Numbered from the stretch's first letter, positions 31,163-39,661 are shown. The stretch is DNA of 42,718 nucleotides from Candidatus Pacearchaeota archaeon (GCA_019662115.1 JAIFVW010000003.1:1-42718), one strand, 5' to 3'. Notes: a model not told the origin generated them from the sequence alone. Numbers and translations are program-made.

Positions 31163-32860
31163 ATGAAAAAAGAGGATGCTATTATCCTTCTAATTGTCTG
31201 CTTGCTTATTGCAGTTCTTTTGATTTTCGTAGTTGTATTATTAAGAGCTAGATCTACAGGATTTGTTTCCTATGATCCGAGCCCTACACCTATGTCTGAG
31301 GAAAACCTGACTCTTTCCCTTATTCAGGCAGGAAAGGCATACAATGAGGAGAATGGAAACTTAAGACAGGAGGCTTTTACTAATGCACTTGAGCTTTCTG
31401 AGAAAAGAAAGAGTGCCCTTATTCTATTGGCTTCCAAAGATCCTGGAAGGTTTTTAGAATTAGTTTTGCCTGAGGAGGCAAAAGATATACTTCCTGTTAT
31501 AACTAGATCATCACTTGAGCAAGAGGTTGATATTGAAGGAGACTTAAGTGTTCTTCATGCAGACAGGGATGATGGTTCTGAAAATTCCTACTTTCTTCAT
31601 ACCCCTGAAGAAGATCTTTCTGTTTATTTCATTGATGAAAAGTCTTATTTTCCTGGGCTAGTAAAATTGCATGGAATAAAGCTAGGCAATACAATTGTTG
31701 TACCTCCGGGAAACAGCAATGTAATTTCTGCGTTTACAAAGAAGGGAATTCCTCATAACGTGGCTTTTATTTTATTCAGTGTTGGAGGACTTACAAGGCC
31801 CGCTTCATCAGAAGAAACCGTGAAATCTCTTCTTAAAGACAATCCCCTTATAGAAAATAATACTAAAAAAGAGATATATGGATGGTATACTATTACTCGT
31901 GAAAGCTGCCCAGTACTAAGTTGCAGTCCTGATCTTTCCTCTTCATGGATGAATGGGGCAAAGAAGATAGCAACTGATAATGGATTTATAGAAAGTCAGT
32001 ATGATTCCGTTGTTTATCTGGCCCTCGCCAATGACTCATGCGGATTTACAGCTTTAACATGTCTTAATCAAAGATCGGTTTTATCGTCATATTCTACAAA
32101 AAATTGGGTTTCCCAGGAACTTGGGAACAGCATTGGGCTAAGCCATGCAAGAAATGATATTTATGATGTAATGGGCGGAGGCAATAATCTAAGCGGATTC
32201 CATATGCATGAGCTTGGAATGATTGGAGACAGAGAGGTTGGAGAGATAACCTCGACAGGAATTTATTCCCTTTCGCCCCTGGGAGGAAAAGGAGTGCAGG
32301 TTTTGAGAATACCTTATGATGATTCACATTACTACTATCTTGAATATCGCCAGTCGGGCCTTACTATATACAAGGCACCCGATTACCTATCTTCTGAAGA
32401 AAGTGAGTTTGTAGGAAACTTTGGTAATGGAGAGAATTTCTTTGATCCTATCAGGGATGTAAGAGTTAGTCTAACTTCTGTTTCTGATTCAATAACCTTA
32501 AGCGTCCTTTTTGGCCCTGCGCGATGTACCCGTGAAAATCCTTCAGTTGTGCTTTCGCCTTCCTCACACTGGGGAAATTCATCCAATATGAGTACATATA
32601 CTCTAAATATCCTCAATCGAGACTACAAATGTCCGGATTCCACTTTTAATATAGGAGTTTTCCTTCCTTCAGATTGGAGACATATATCTCAAACAAGCGT
32701 CAATATGGCATCGGGAGCAAACGCAAGCATTCCTGTTACAGTCATTTCTCCAAAGGATTCAGGGACAGGATTCTATCCTTTCAATGTAGATGTGATTAAT
32801 AGCAATGTTCCAGAGTTTCATAGCAATACAAGAGGGAGCTATGCAGTTTCCGGAATCTAA
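31163..32860 (+). CDS. Gametolysin (M11)-like pseudopeptidase, membrane-anchored
   Basis: A 565-residue protein with an N-terminal membrane anchor (about residues 7-29). The middle resembles peptidase family M11/M6: VVYLA...CGFTAL, then the zinc-motif region QELGNSIGLSH (318-328), the Met-turn YDVMGGG and the following HELGMIGDREVGEI...YYYLEYRQSG. The canonical HExxHxxGxxH has become QExxNxxGxxH, losing two of three zinc ligands, so it is probably not a protease. A beta-sandwich (LNILNRDYKCPDSTFNIGVF) closes the protein. The TATA box CTTTATAAAG is 27 bp upstream. Possibly a binding protein derived from a protease. Confidence 0.7.
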   Translation: MKKEDAIILLIVCLLIAVLLIFVVVLLRARSTGFVSYDPSPTPMSEENLTLSLIQAGKAYNEENGNLRQEAFTNALELSEKRKSALILLASKDPGRFLELVLPEEAKDILPVITRSSLEQEVDIEGDLSVLHADRDDGSENSYFLHTPEEDLSVYFIDEKSYFPGLVKLHGIKLGNTIVVPPGNSNVISAFTKKGIPHNVAFILFSVGGLTRPASSEETVKSLLKDNPLIENNTKKEIYGWYTITRESCPVLSCSPDLSSSWMNGAKKIATDNGFIESQYDSVVYLALANDSCGFTALTCLNQRSVLSSYSTKNWVSQELGNSIGLSHARNDIYDVMGGGNNLSGFHMHELGMIGDREVGEITSTGIYSLSPLGGKGVQVLRIPYDDSHYYYLEYRQSGLTIYKAPDYLSSEESEFVGNFGNGENFFDPIRDVRVSLTSVSDSITLSVLFGPARCTRENPSVVLSPSSHWGNSSNMSTYTLNILNRDYKCPDSTFNIGVFLPSDWRHISQTSVNMASGANASIPVTVISPKDSGTGFYPFNVDVINSNVPEFHSNTRGSYAVSGI

Positions 32861-33402
32861 TTTTTCTTCAGAAATTTTATCAGCTCTTTGCTTATAAGAG
32901 GCTTCCCGTTTTTTATAAGATATTTGTATGGGAAAAATGTGGATTCAACTTTATTGATCTTGATTTCAAGCCCTTTCTTAAATTTCATTTTTCCAATGCT
33001 CTTGCCTTTCACTATCTCATGCACTACTGCAACGGCGTTGTCTGTGCTCATCTGGTCTTTTCCTATATTTCTTGCAGGGTACCTTACAAATCTTGTCAGC
33101 TCTTCCTTTGTTCTTTTCTTAGGCGGATGATCTCCCAAAATTCCTCCGAATATAAAATATTCAAATTTCTTAGCCTCTCCAGGAGTCAAAGTTTTTTTAG
33201 CTTCAGGATCTAGGACGCATGCATTCTCTAAGTTGAGTTTTTTTACTGATTGCCTTATGGTTTTTCCGTATTTTTTCAGCTTTCCATTTGTAGTGTTTGT
33301 AAACCAAAGATTTCCCTTTCCAACTATCTTTGATATATGCTTGTATTCTATCACGCACCATTCCCATACTTTTGGCTCTAGGTGTTCTATAATGTATTTC
33401 AT
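32857..33402 (-). CDS. Sfm1-like SPOUT methyltransferase
   Basis: A 181-residue SPOUT-type methyltransferase of the Sfm1/COG2428 family. The N-terminus YIIEHLEPKVWEWCVIEY and the knot-region signature FEYFIFGGILGDHPPKKRT, followed by RNIGKDQMSTDNAVAV, match yeast Sfm1, which methylates an arginine of ribosomal protein S3. In archaea the substrate is not established. It is the third gene of an archease-rtcB-sfm1 operon; its ATG overlaps the rtcB stop by one base (33402). Its own stop interlocks with the facing M11-like gene in CTAA (32857-32860). Confidence 0.8.
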   Translation of the reverse strand: MKYIIEHLEPKVWEWCVIEYKHISKIVGKGNLWFTNTTNGKLKKYGKTIRQSVKKLNLENACVLDPEAKKTLTPGEAKKFEYFIFGGILGDHPPKKRTKEELTRFVRYPARNIGKDQMSTDNAVAVVHEIVKGKSIGKMKFKKGLEIKINKVESTFFPYKYLIKNGKPLISKELIKFLKKN

Positions 33403-34811
33403 TATCCTTTAACAACAGCAAGAGGTTTTAGCCTTGCAACCATCATTCCAAGACCTAGCTCATTACTGACTCTCACTACTTCATTGACATCCTTGTATGT
33501 TTGGGGAGCTTCCTCTACTATTCCCTTATTGCTTCCTGCTTTTAACAGGATGTCCTTGCTTTCCAGGTCTTTCTTTACTGATTCGATCGATATGTTTTTT
33601 GAGGCATAGCTTCTTGATAGTGCACGGCCGGCTCCGTGAGCTGTAGATGCAAACGACATCTCTTCTGCTTTTTTTGTGCCAACTAGAACGTATGAGAATG
33701 TTCCCATGCTTCCTGGAATAAATATTGGACAGCCTATATTTCTATACTCTTTTGGTATTTCCTTTCTTCCAGGCCCAAATGAGCGAGTTGCTCCTTTTCT
33801 ATGAACGCAGAGAGTCTGAGATTTTCCATGTATCTCAAATTCCTCAAATTTAGCTATATTGTGTGCAATGTCGTAAATTACTTTTGTTTCTGCTGAAAAG
33901 TATTTTTTCATTAACTCCCTAATCTTATGTGTGATGACCTGCCTGTTTGCAAATGCAAAGTTTGCTGCAGCAGCCATTGCAGATTGATATTCTTTCCCAA
34001 GCTTTGAATCAAGAGGAGCGTATGTAAGCTCTCTATCAGGAAGATTTGCGATCCCATACTCTTTTTCCATCTTATGGATATAGTCTGAGGCTGTCTGGTG
34101 GCCAAGGCCTCTGCTACCTGTATGAATCATTATAACAATCTGATCTTCATGCAATCCAAATATCTCTGCAGTTCTTTTGTCAAATATCCTCTCCACTTCT
34201 TGCATCTCCAGAAAGTGATTTCCTGCCCCTATAGTTCCAAGTTGGTTCCTTCCTCTTGCCTTGGCTTTCTGTGATACTTTAGATGCATCTGCCCCGATAA
34301 TCTTTCCTTGATCTTCTGTCTTTTCTATATCATCCTGGGTTGCGTATTTGTTCTCCAGCGCCCATGAAGAACCCTTGTTAAGTATTTCATCAACATCTTT
34401 ATCTGAAAGCTTTTGCTTGTTTCCCTCTCCCACTCCTGATGGAATTGTCTTGTACAAATCAGAAAGAAATTCCTTTCTTTTTTTCATGAATTCTTTTTTT
34501 GAAATATTTGTAGAGAGCAATCTAACTCCGCAATTAATGTCATATCCAACTCCCCCTGGAGAGATAACTCCCTGCTTGAGATCGAATGCAGCTACGCCTC
34601 CAATAGGGAATCCATAGCCCTGATGAGCGTCCGACATTACAACCATTTTTTCAACAATTCCAGGAAGCATGGAAACATTCTTTGCCTGCTCAACAGTCTT
34701 GTCATGCCTTATCTTGTCCATTAAAACGTCTGAAGCAAAGACTATTGCCGGAACTTTCATTTTCCCTTCCTTTTCAATTTCCCATATATTTTCCTTTATT
34801 TTCTTTATCAT
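33402..34811 (-). CDS. rtcB: tRNA-splicing ligase RtcB
   Basis: A 469-residue RtcB, the GTP- and Mn-dependent ligase that joins tRNA exons after intron excision through 2',3'-cyclic phosphate. Metal ligands appear in SDAHQGYGFPIGG and DINCGVRLL (C94), and TAHGAGRALSR holds the histidine that becomes guanylylated. No intein interrupts it, unlike some archaeal copies. ATG 34811 is chosen because it overlaps the archease stop (ATGA). Archease activates RtcB, so the gene order makes mechanistic sense. Its substrates include the two intron-containing tRNAs in this window, as inferred from their introns. Confidence 0.95.
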   Translation of the reverse strand: MIKKIKENIWEIEKEGKMKVPAIVFASDVLMDKIRHDKTVEQAKNVSMLPGIVEKMVVMSDAHQGYGFPIGGVAAFDLKQGVISPGGVGYDINCGVRLLSTNISKKEFMKKRKEFLSDLYKTIPSGVGEGNKQKLSDKDVDEILNKGSSWALENKYATQDDIEKTEDQGKIIGADASKVSQKAKARGRNQLGTIGAGNHFLEMQEVERIFDKRTAEIFGLHEDQIVIMIHTGSRGLGHQTASDYIHKMEKEYGIANLPDRELTYAPLDSKLGKEYQSAMAAAANFAFANRQVITHKIRELMKKYFSAETKVIYDIAHNIAKFEEFEIHGKSQTLCVHRKGATRSFGPGRKEIPKEYRNIGCPIFIPGSMGTFSYVLVGTKKAEEMSFASTAHGAGRALSRSYASKNISIESVKKDLESKDILLKAGSNKGIVEEAPQTYKDVNEVVRVSNELGLGMMVARLKPLAVVKG

Positions 34812-35209
34812 ACATCTAGCACAACTTGTGCCTCCCATCCTTTAGGAGTTTTCTTCACATACATTTCTGCATATGTTGCAGCCTTTATGTGATCTAGATC
34901 ATAGCCTTTCGTCTCATCACCGTATAATTCAGCTTTAAGATTGAATCCTCTAAGTTGAACGTCTGCTCTTGCTGTAACAAAGTTCTCAGCATCTACAAGG
35001 AAAATAAGCTCATCTAGGAATGAGTATAAAAGGGATTCATAATCTGTTCCTGAAACTTGAATTGTCTTTCCTTTTTTGCTTTTTATCTTATCTCCATGAG
35101 AGAGATAACTTGAGAGAGCTTCTGCTGCGTTCTCAAAAAGCTCATTCACTGTCCCTCCATAGGCCTTGAATTTTATATCTGCAGTATGCTCTAAAAACGT
35201 GAATTTCAT
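34808..35209 (-). CDS. Archease (RtcB activator)
   Basis: A 133-residue archease. The diagnostic LEHTADIKFKAYG at the N-terminus contains a metal-binding aspartate. The FENAAEALSSY helix, LLYSFLDELIFLVD and the C-terminal AATYAEMYVKK...AQVVLDV complete the fold. Archease speeds RtcB guanylylation and lets the ligase turn over many times. It shares a bidirectional TATA box (35231-35240) with the matrixin-like gene, placed 26 bp before ATG 35209, and leads the rtcB operon. Confidence 0.95.
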   Translation of the reverse strand: MKFTFLEHTADIKFKAYGGTVNELFENAAEALSSYLSHGDKIKSKKGKTIQVSGTDYESLLYSFLDELIFLVDAENFVTARADVQLRGFNLKAELYGDETKGYDLDHIKAATYAEMYVKKTPKGWEAQVVLDV

Positions 35210-35230
35210 TTTATATAATCAACAAGTAAG

Positions 35231-35240
35231 TTTATAAATT
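35231..35240. promoter_or_regulatory. Shared bidirectional TATA box, archease (-) and matrixin-like peptidase (+)
   Basis: TTTATAAATT is nearly symmetrical. Its centre lies about 26 bp before the archease ATG (35209) and 25 bp before the peptidase ATG (35260). The whole intergenic region is only 50 bp, so both must initiate from here. Confidence 0.65.
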
Positions 35241-35259
35241 TCCCTCTCTTTTTAGAGGG

Positions 35260-36168
35260 ATGAAAGTTGGTGATTTCTTTGTATTCATATTTCTATTTAT
35301 TGCGCTAGGGGCGGGCCTTTATGTGCTCTGGTTATACCTTCCTGGAGAGGCAATACCATATGCTCCTGTAACTCAAGTCATGTCTAATAATGGGGCAAAA
35401 GGACTTCAGTTTTATCCTAATATGAGGTACAGAGATTCTACTATAACTTACTACATCGAACCTGCATGCGATGAGAGTAAGAGTAGATCTGCTGCAGCAT
35501 CATTTGATATTCTGTCTCAGAGGACTGTACTAAATTTTATTCCTTCAAGTCAGAATCCTGAGATTAGGATTCTTTGCTCTCAGATTGCTCCAGGCTCTAA
35601 AGAACAGGGACACTTCGTAGCAGGAGAGGGAGGACCCAGCGAAATAATAAACACAAGTTCTTATTCAGTCATATTCACGGGAAAGGTTGCCCTCTACCGT
35701 TCAGAAAAGTGCGACACACCCCACATTGCGCTCCATGAGATACTTCATGCTTTGGGCTTTGACCATATTCAGGATCCTCATAGCGTGATGTATCCAATTA
35801 CAAGCTGTGACCAGGAGCTTGACCAGTCAATAGTAGATGAGATTAATAGGCTTTATTCCATTCCTTCAAAAGCAGATCTTGGAATTGAACATGTAAATGC
35901 AAACACTACTGGAAGATATCTTAATTTCGATATAACTCTTGGCAACTTTGGACTAAAAGATGCCTCGGGAGTAAAGTTAAGTGTTAGTGCGGGTGATAAT
36001 TTAGTTAGAGAGTTTGACCTTTATGAACTTCCTATTGGAACAAGAAAATTCCTAAATGTGGAGAATGTCCGTATTCAGAAAGATGCTCCAGTTATCACCT
36101 TCAGCCTGTCTTCTTCAGACGGCGAAATATCATATGGTAACAATAATGTGACTCTCTCGTTGGTTTAA
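35260..36168 (+). CDS. Matrixin-like zinc metallopeptidase, membrane-anchored
   Basis: A 302-residue metzincin. An N-terminal anchor helix (about 6-27) precedes the catalytic domain. The zinc motif is intact, HEILHALGFDH at residues 159-169 (H159, H163, H169 with E160), with the Met-turn SVMYP a few residues later. The remaining 110 residues form a CARDB-like beta-sandwich (LGIEHVNANTTGRYLNFDIT). The active site should face outside. Substrates are unknown; surface proteins are likely. It contrasts with the inactive M11-like protein coded 2.4 kb upstream. Confidence 0.82.
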   Translation: MKVGDFFVFIFLFIALGAGLYVLWLYLPGEAIPYAPVTQVMSNNGAKGLQFYPNMRYRDSTITYYIEPACDESKSRSAAASFDILSQRTVLNFIPSSQNPEIRILCSQIAPGSKEQGHFVAGEGGPSEIINTSSYSVIFTGKVALYRSEKCDTPHIALHEILHALGFDHIQDPHSVMYPITSCDQELDQSIVDEINRLYSIPSKADLGIEHVNANTTGRYLNFDITLGNFGLKDASGVKLSVSAGDNLVREFDLYELPIGTRKFLNVENVRIQKDAPVITFSLSSSDGEISYGNNNVTLSLV

Positions 36169-36209
36169 AAGGCAATCTTTAAATACAACCTTCTCTCTTT
36201 TTAAATTGT

Positions 36210-36713
36210 ATGGCTGAAAAAGAGCAGATTACAAAGGAAAAGGTAGATAATTCTGGGTTATTTGATTTTGCGGCACTTTACGGCTTTGCACATTCATGGC
36301 TTAAAGACCAGGAAGGCTATGGAGTTGTAGAGGAGAAATATTCTGAGAAGGTTTCTGGCAATTCAAGAGATATAGATGTAGAATGGAAGGCTACTAAAGG
36401 AGTTACTGATTACTTCAGGATTGAGTTAGGAGTAAAATTTGAGGTTAGAGGGCTTACTGACGTTGAAGTTGAGGTAGATGGAGCCAAGAGAAAGATGAAT
36501 AGAGGTAAAGTTTCAATAGACATAAAAGGCACATTGATAAAAGATCCTGATAGCAAATGGGAAAGTTCCCCTCTAAACAGATTCATGAGAGATGTTTACA
36601 ACAAATATATCATCCCAAGCCGCCTACTTGAAATGAAGGGCAGAGTGTCAGGAGATGTAGTAGGGTTTAAGGATAATTTAAAAGCGTTTCTTGATCTTAC
36701 CGGGAAGAGATAA
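36210..36713 (+). CDS. Hypothetical 167-residue protein
   Basis: No recognised family. It is soluble, with mixed strands and helices (FDFAALYGFAHSWLKDQEGY near the N-terminus; YFRIELGVKFEVRGLTDVEV in the middle; FMRDVYNKYIIPSRLLEMKG near the end). There are no cysteines and no membrane segment. The pattern of alternating hydrophobic residues in the middle suggests a beta-barrel or sheet. ATCTTTAAATACAACC (about 36175-36188) is a TATA box 25-30 bp upstream. A related family in other DPANN genomes is likely but cannot be confirmed here. Confidence 0.65.
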   Translation: MAEKEQITKEKVDNSGLFDFAALYGFAHSWLKDQEGYGVVEEKYSEKVSGNSRDIDVEWKATKGVTDYFRIELGVKFEVRGLTDVEVEVDGAKRKMNRGKVSIDIKGTLIKDPDSKWESSPLNRFMRDVYNKYIIPSRLLEMKGRVSGDVVGFKDNLKAFLDLTGKR

Positions 36714-36757
36714 AAGAGGACACAAATATTTATATATCTCTGGTTATGCTTCTAGAA

Positions 36758-38131
36758 ATGAGAAAAAATTTTGTGGTGATAGTCCTTGCAATTTTTTTAA
36801 TTCTCTCATGTTTTTTTGTATCCGCTGATATAACTGTTGAGACAAAAAATGTCGCTCCAGTCATCATAAGTGACTTGAATAATCCTGCAGTCTTTAATTT
36901 TACAATTTTCAACCATGGAGAGACTCAGGGAGTACAACTTTATTCCTTGCTTGGAGTTTCCATGACTCCAAAAGGTAATTTTGACATTCAGCCTGGAGAA
37001 AATAAAATAGAAGTAAGAGCTTACCTTCCTCCTGAAATGAGAAAGAACCCTGGATTCTTCACATTTACCTATGAACTGAAAGGGTCCGATTCTGGAATAT
37101 ACAAAGGAGCTCTCAATGTTGAGATAGTGGAGCTTAAGAGCACAATGGCAATAAGCGCTGATAACTTCAAGCCTGGAGATTCTCAGGCTATTGTTAGAGT
37201 TAAAAATCTGAAAAACACATATTTAGAGAATGTTAACGTTAAGTTTTCATCTGCCTTGTTTAGCGGTGAGAAAACAGTTTCACTTAAGCCAGGAGAGGAG
37301 ACTTCATTCAATGTTAGCGTTGATCTAAATTCAATAAAGAAATTAGTTGCAGGACCATATGTAATAAAAACTGAAATTAGCGTTGATGACAAGAAAGCAA
37401 AGATAGAGGGAGTAGTTAATTATCTAGAAAGAGAAGGGATTTCGGTAAACAGCCATACAACAGGATTCATTGTACGTGAGACCACAGTCACTAAAGTGAA
37501 TGAGGGAAACAAACCAACATCTGCCAAAATAGACATGAGAAAAGATATTGTTTCAAGGCTATTCACAAGCTATTCTATTCAGCCTTTAGTTGTCCAGAGA
37601 AGTGGGCTATTGGTTGATTATGCATGGGAAAAGCAGCTTGCTCCTGCTGAAGAGCTTGCAGTAACTTCAACAACAAACTATACACTTCCATTTGTACTTA
37701 TCATTCTCGTTGGGATCTCGGTTGTTGTTGCCAGGACATATGTAAGAACTGCACTTACTGTAAGCAAGAAAGTATCATTTGTAAAAACCAAGGGCGGAGA
37801 GTTTGCCCTTAAGGTAACCTTGCATGTACATGCTGGAAGCCCTGTTGAGGAAATACAAGTCCATGATCATCTTCCAGGCTCTGCAGTACTATACGAGAAA
37901 TTTGGATCAAAGCCAGACAGCATTAATGGTAGAACTTTGGGATGGACAATACATAGGCTTAACAGAGGAGAGGAAAGGACAATATCCTATATAATTTATT
38001 CAAAGCTTAGGATTGTAGGTGCTTATGAACTTCCATCCGCAAAGGCAACTTTCAAGCATAACGGACAGGAAAATACAGTATTCTCAAACAGAGCATTTTT
38101 TGTCTCCGAGACTGCACGAAGCGAAGATTAA
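36758..38131 (+). CDS. Surface membrane protein with beta-sandwich domains
   Basis: A 457-residue protein. A signal peptide (about residues 1-23, ending CFFVSADI) precedes two or three beta-sandwich domains with NEW3/CARDB-type features (FNFTIFNHGETQGVQLY; IVRVKNLKNTYLENVNVKF). A membrane helix (about 310-328) is followed by a cytoplasmic beta-sandwich (VSKKVSFVKTKGGEFALKVT...VEEIQVHDHLPGSAVLYEKF). The latter recalls archaeal surface-protein tails of unknown role. TATA at about 36728-36736 fits ATG 36758 better than ATG 36746. The TAA interlocks with the facing gene in TTAA (38128-38131). Confidence 0.7.
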   Translation: MRKNFVVIVLAIFLILSCFFVSADITVETKNVAPVIISDLNNPAVFNFTIFNHGETQGVQLYSLLGVSMTPKGNFDIQPGENKIEVRAYLPPEMRKNPGFFTFTYELKGSDSGIYKGALNVEIVELKSTMAISADNFKPGDSQAIVRVKNLKNTYLENVNVKFSSALFSGEKTVSLKPGEETSFNVSVDLNSIKKLVAGPYVIKTEISVDDKKAKIEGVVNYLEREGISVNSHTTGFIVRETTVTKVNEGNKPTSAKIDMRKDIVSRLFTSYSIQPLVVQRSGLLVDYAWEKQLAPAEELAVTSTTNYTLPFVLIILVGISVVVARTYVRTALTVSKKVSFVKTKGGEFALKVTLHVHAGSPVEEIQVHDHLPGSAVLYEKFGSKPDSINGRTLGWTIHRLNRGEERTISYIIYSKLRIVGAYELPSAKATFKHNGQENTVFSNRAFFVSETARSED

Positions 38132-38457
38132 GCTGAATATATTCTTCTGTCTCTATAATTATTAACTAGCTGTCCAATTTCTGCAAGAAACTCTTCTGCT
38201 GGAACTTTTTTTTCAGCCAGATCTTCAATGCTATCAATAAAGTCCCCAAGGTTGTCAGTTATTGCTTTGTGAGGTCCGCCTTGATATTCCTCAGATAGAA
38301 CTCCATCAACATAGATACGAGTCGATCTATGGTTCATGAATACATCAGTTCTTCCATCATAATCCATAGTAACTCCTTTGCACTTTATCCTTCCAGTTAC
38401 TATCTTGACAAGCTCTTTTTCCTCGGTTCTGTAGCTCATCCTATACCTTGCTTCCAT
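38128..38457 (-). CDS. Hypothetical 109-residue protein
   Basis: An unrecognised soluble protein. The first half looks like strands (ELVKIVTGRIKCKGVTMDYD, RSTRIYVDGVLSEEYQGG) and the second a long helix (AITDNLGDFIDSIEDLAEKK...FLAEIGQLVNNYRDRRIY). No signal peptide is present. GTTTAAATATAG lies about 29 bp before ATG 38457 on the minus strand. The gene is tail to tail with the preceding membrane-protein gene and head to head with tRNA-Tyr. Confidence 0.6.
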   Translation of the reverse strand: MEARYRMSYRTEEKELVKIVTGRIKCKGVTMDYDGRTDVFMNHRSTRIYVDGVLSEEYQGGPHKAITDNLGDFIDSIEDLAEKKVPAEEFLAEIGQLVNNYRDRRIYSA

Positions 38458-38580
38458 AGATAAATGCTAGAAAAACTATATTTAAACCTATTGAATAGAC
38501 AAGCTTAAAAAGCCATTTTAACAATCATTTATACTTTAGCTCGGTACAGAGGGCAATTCTTCTTGCAGAGTTTAAAGCGT

Positions 38581-38724
38581 CCCTCCGTAGCTCAGTGGTT
38601 AGAGCGTCTGGCTGTAGATACCTAACGCAGACATTCCTACGGGATTAGAATGAAGCGTGATAAGCCGATTCTTCAGGTTCAAGCAGAACCCGGAAGATCC
38701 CCAGTTCGATTCTGGGCGGGGGGA
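38581..38724 (+). tRNA. tRNA-Tyr (anticodon GUA), with 71-nt intron
   Basis: The acceptor CCCTCCG pairs with CGGGGGG, discriminator A. The D stem is GCTC/GAGC, the anticodon stem TCTGG/CCGGA, and the T arm CCCAG-TTCGATT-CTGGG. The anticodon is GUA after intron removal. CCA is not encoded. The C1-G72 pair is the archaeal tyrosine identity element. ATTTATAC at 38526-38533 is the only clear TATA box; it implies a 5' leader of about 25-30 nt for RNase P to remove. Confidence 0.95.
38618..38688 (+). other. tRNA-Tyr intron at position 37/38
   Basis: A 71-nt intron. Loop bases C32-U33-G34-U35 pair with GCAG near the intron 3' end (one G-U pair), between 3-nt bulges AG|A and AA|C: a bulge-helix-bulge splice site. 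An internal hairpin CATTC...GAATG is possible. No box C/D guide motifs are seen. Confidence 0.75.
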
Positions 38725-38758
38725 TTAAACTTATAATTATCGGAGTACTGTAGATATC

Positions 38759-39661
38759 ATGGGAAGAAAATATACCAAATGGGAAAATGGCAAGGAAGTC
38801 ATGTATGAAGAAACTCCTGGAATATTCTCCGAAGATCGACGTATAGGCGAACTCGAGGAGCGCTCAAGTTTATTTTTTTATTACGCTCCCGGTAAGTATG
38901 TAGATGACCCAGAAACTAAAGAGGAGATTCATGTTAGTCATTCCGATGCCGATGATCATCGAAGAACATCTATTGGAGGGCAAGGAGGAAGCCTTGATAC
39001 TCCTAATTTTGGAGACAGTCACGCTTTTACCGCTAATAGAGTTTTCATTCCAGACAAGAAGCCTGAGCCTAAAGCAAGAGAATCTGAAAGTGATAGCGAT
39101 TCTAATTATTACATTAATGATGATTCCAGTTCTTCTTCAAATAATACCAATACATATGTTCCACCTGTGCCAAAGAAGAAGGAAATAAAGCCGAAGCCCA
39201 AAGTCGAACCTATAAAAGAGAAGCTTGATCCTTATATAGAAAGGCTTAATCGCATGACTCCTTCGCAGCTTGAATACGCCGCATCCTCAGAGGAAAAGGA
39301 TAGTAAATTGCGAGATTATGCTGTAAGAAGAGAGATTATTAATAAAGAAAATAATATCTTTAGATTAGCTATTTTAAAAGGAATGGAGGATTTGAAGTGG
39401 AGTTATGAATCAGGCAGGCGGCTTGAGCAAATATTTGCTGAAAGGCCTCATCTTTCTATTATCAAGAAAAGAGTTTATTCGATGGAATTTGGACGTCTAG
39501 ATCATCATGCCCGGTATGATCCTGATGGAAAAAAGCTTATTGAAGAAGAGGAAAGGAATCAGAGAGAATATAATGCACAAATGGAAAAAATCAGGAAAGA
39601 GGATGAGCAAATAGAGCGTGAAAAAGGACTTATGGGCTTTCTAAGGATGCTATTTAGTTAA
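38759..39661 (+). CDS. Hypothetical charged protein, 300 residues
   Basis: An unrecognised soluble protein. Residues 1-100 are moderately ordered. A low-complexity Ser/Asn/Asp segment (about 108-130) and a proline/lysine linker (VPPVPKKKEIKPKPKVEP) separate it from a helical C-terminal domain (about 152-300) with KLDPYIERLNRMTPSQLEYA and long charged helices. It has no signal peptide or membrane segment. Its stop interlocks in TTAA (39658-39661) with the receiver-domain gene. The domain layout suggests a two-domain scaffold or regulator, but nothing decisive is visible. Confidence 0.6.
   Translation: MGRKYTKWENGKEVMYEETPGIFSEDRRIGELEERSSLFFYYAPGKYVDDPETKEEIHVSHSDADDHRRTSIGGQGGSLDTPNFGDSHAFTANRVFIPDKKPEPKARESESDSDSNYYINDDSSSSSNNTNTYVPPVPKKKEIKPKPKVEPIKEKLDPYIERLNRMTPSQLEYAASSEEKDSKLRDYAVRREIINKENNIFRLAILKGMEDLKWSYESGRRLEQIFAERPHLSIIKKRVYSMEFGRLDHHARYDPDGKKLIEEEERNQREYNAQMEKIRKEDEQIEREKGLMGFLRMLFS

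Noticed and set aside
38618-38688. A guide RNA encoded in the tRNA-Tyr intron, as known for tRNA-Trp in some archaea
   Set aside because: No C and D box pair with suitable spacing could be found in the 71-nt intron.
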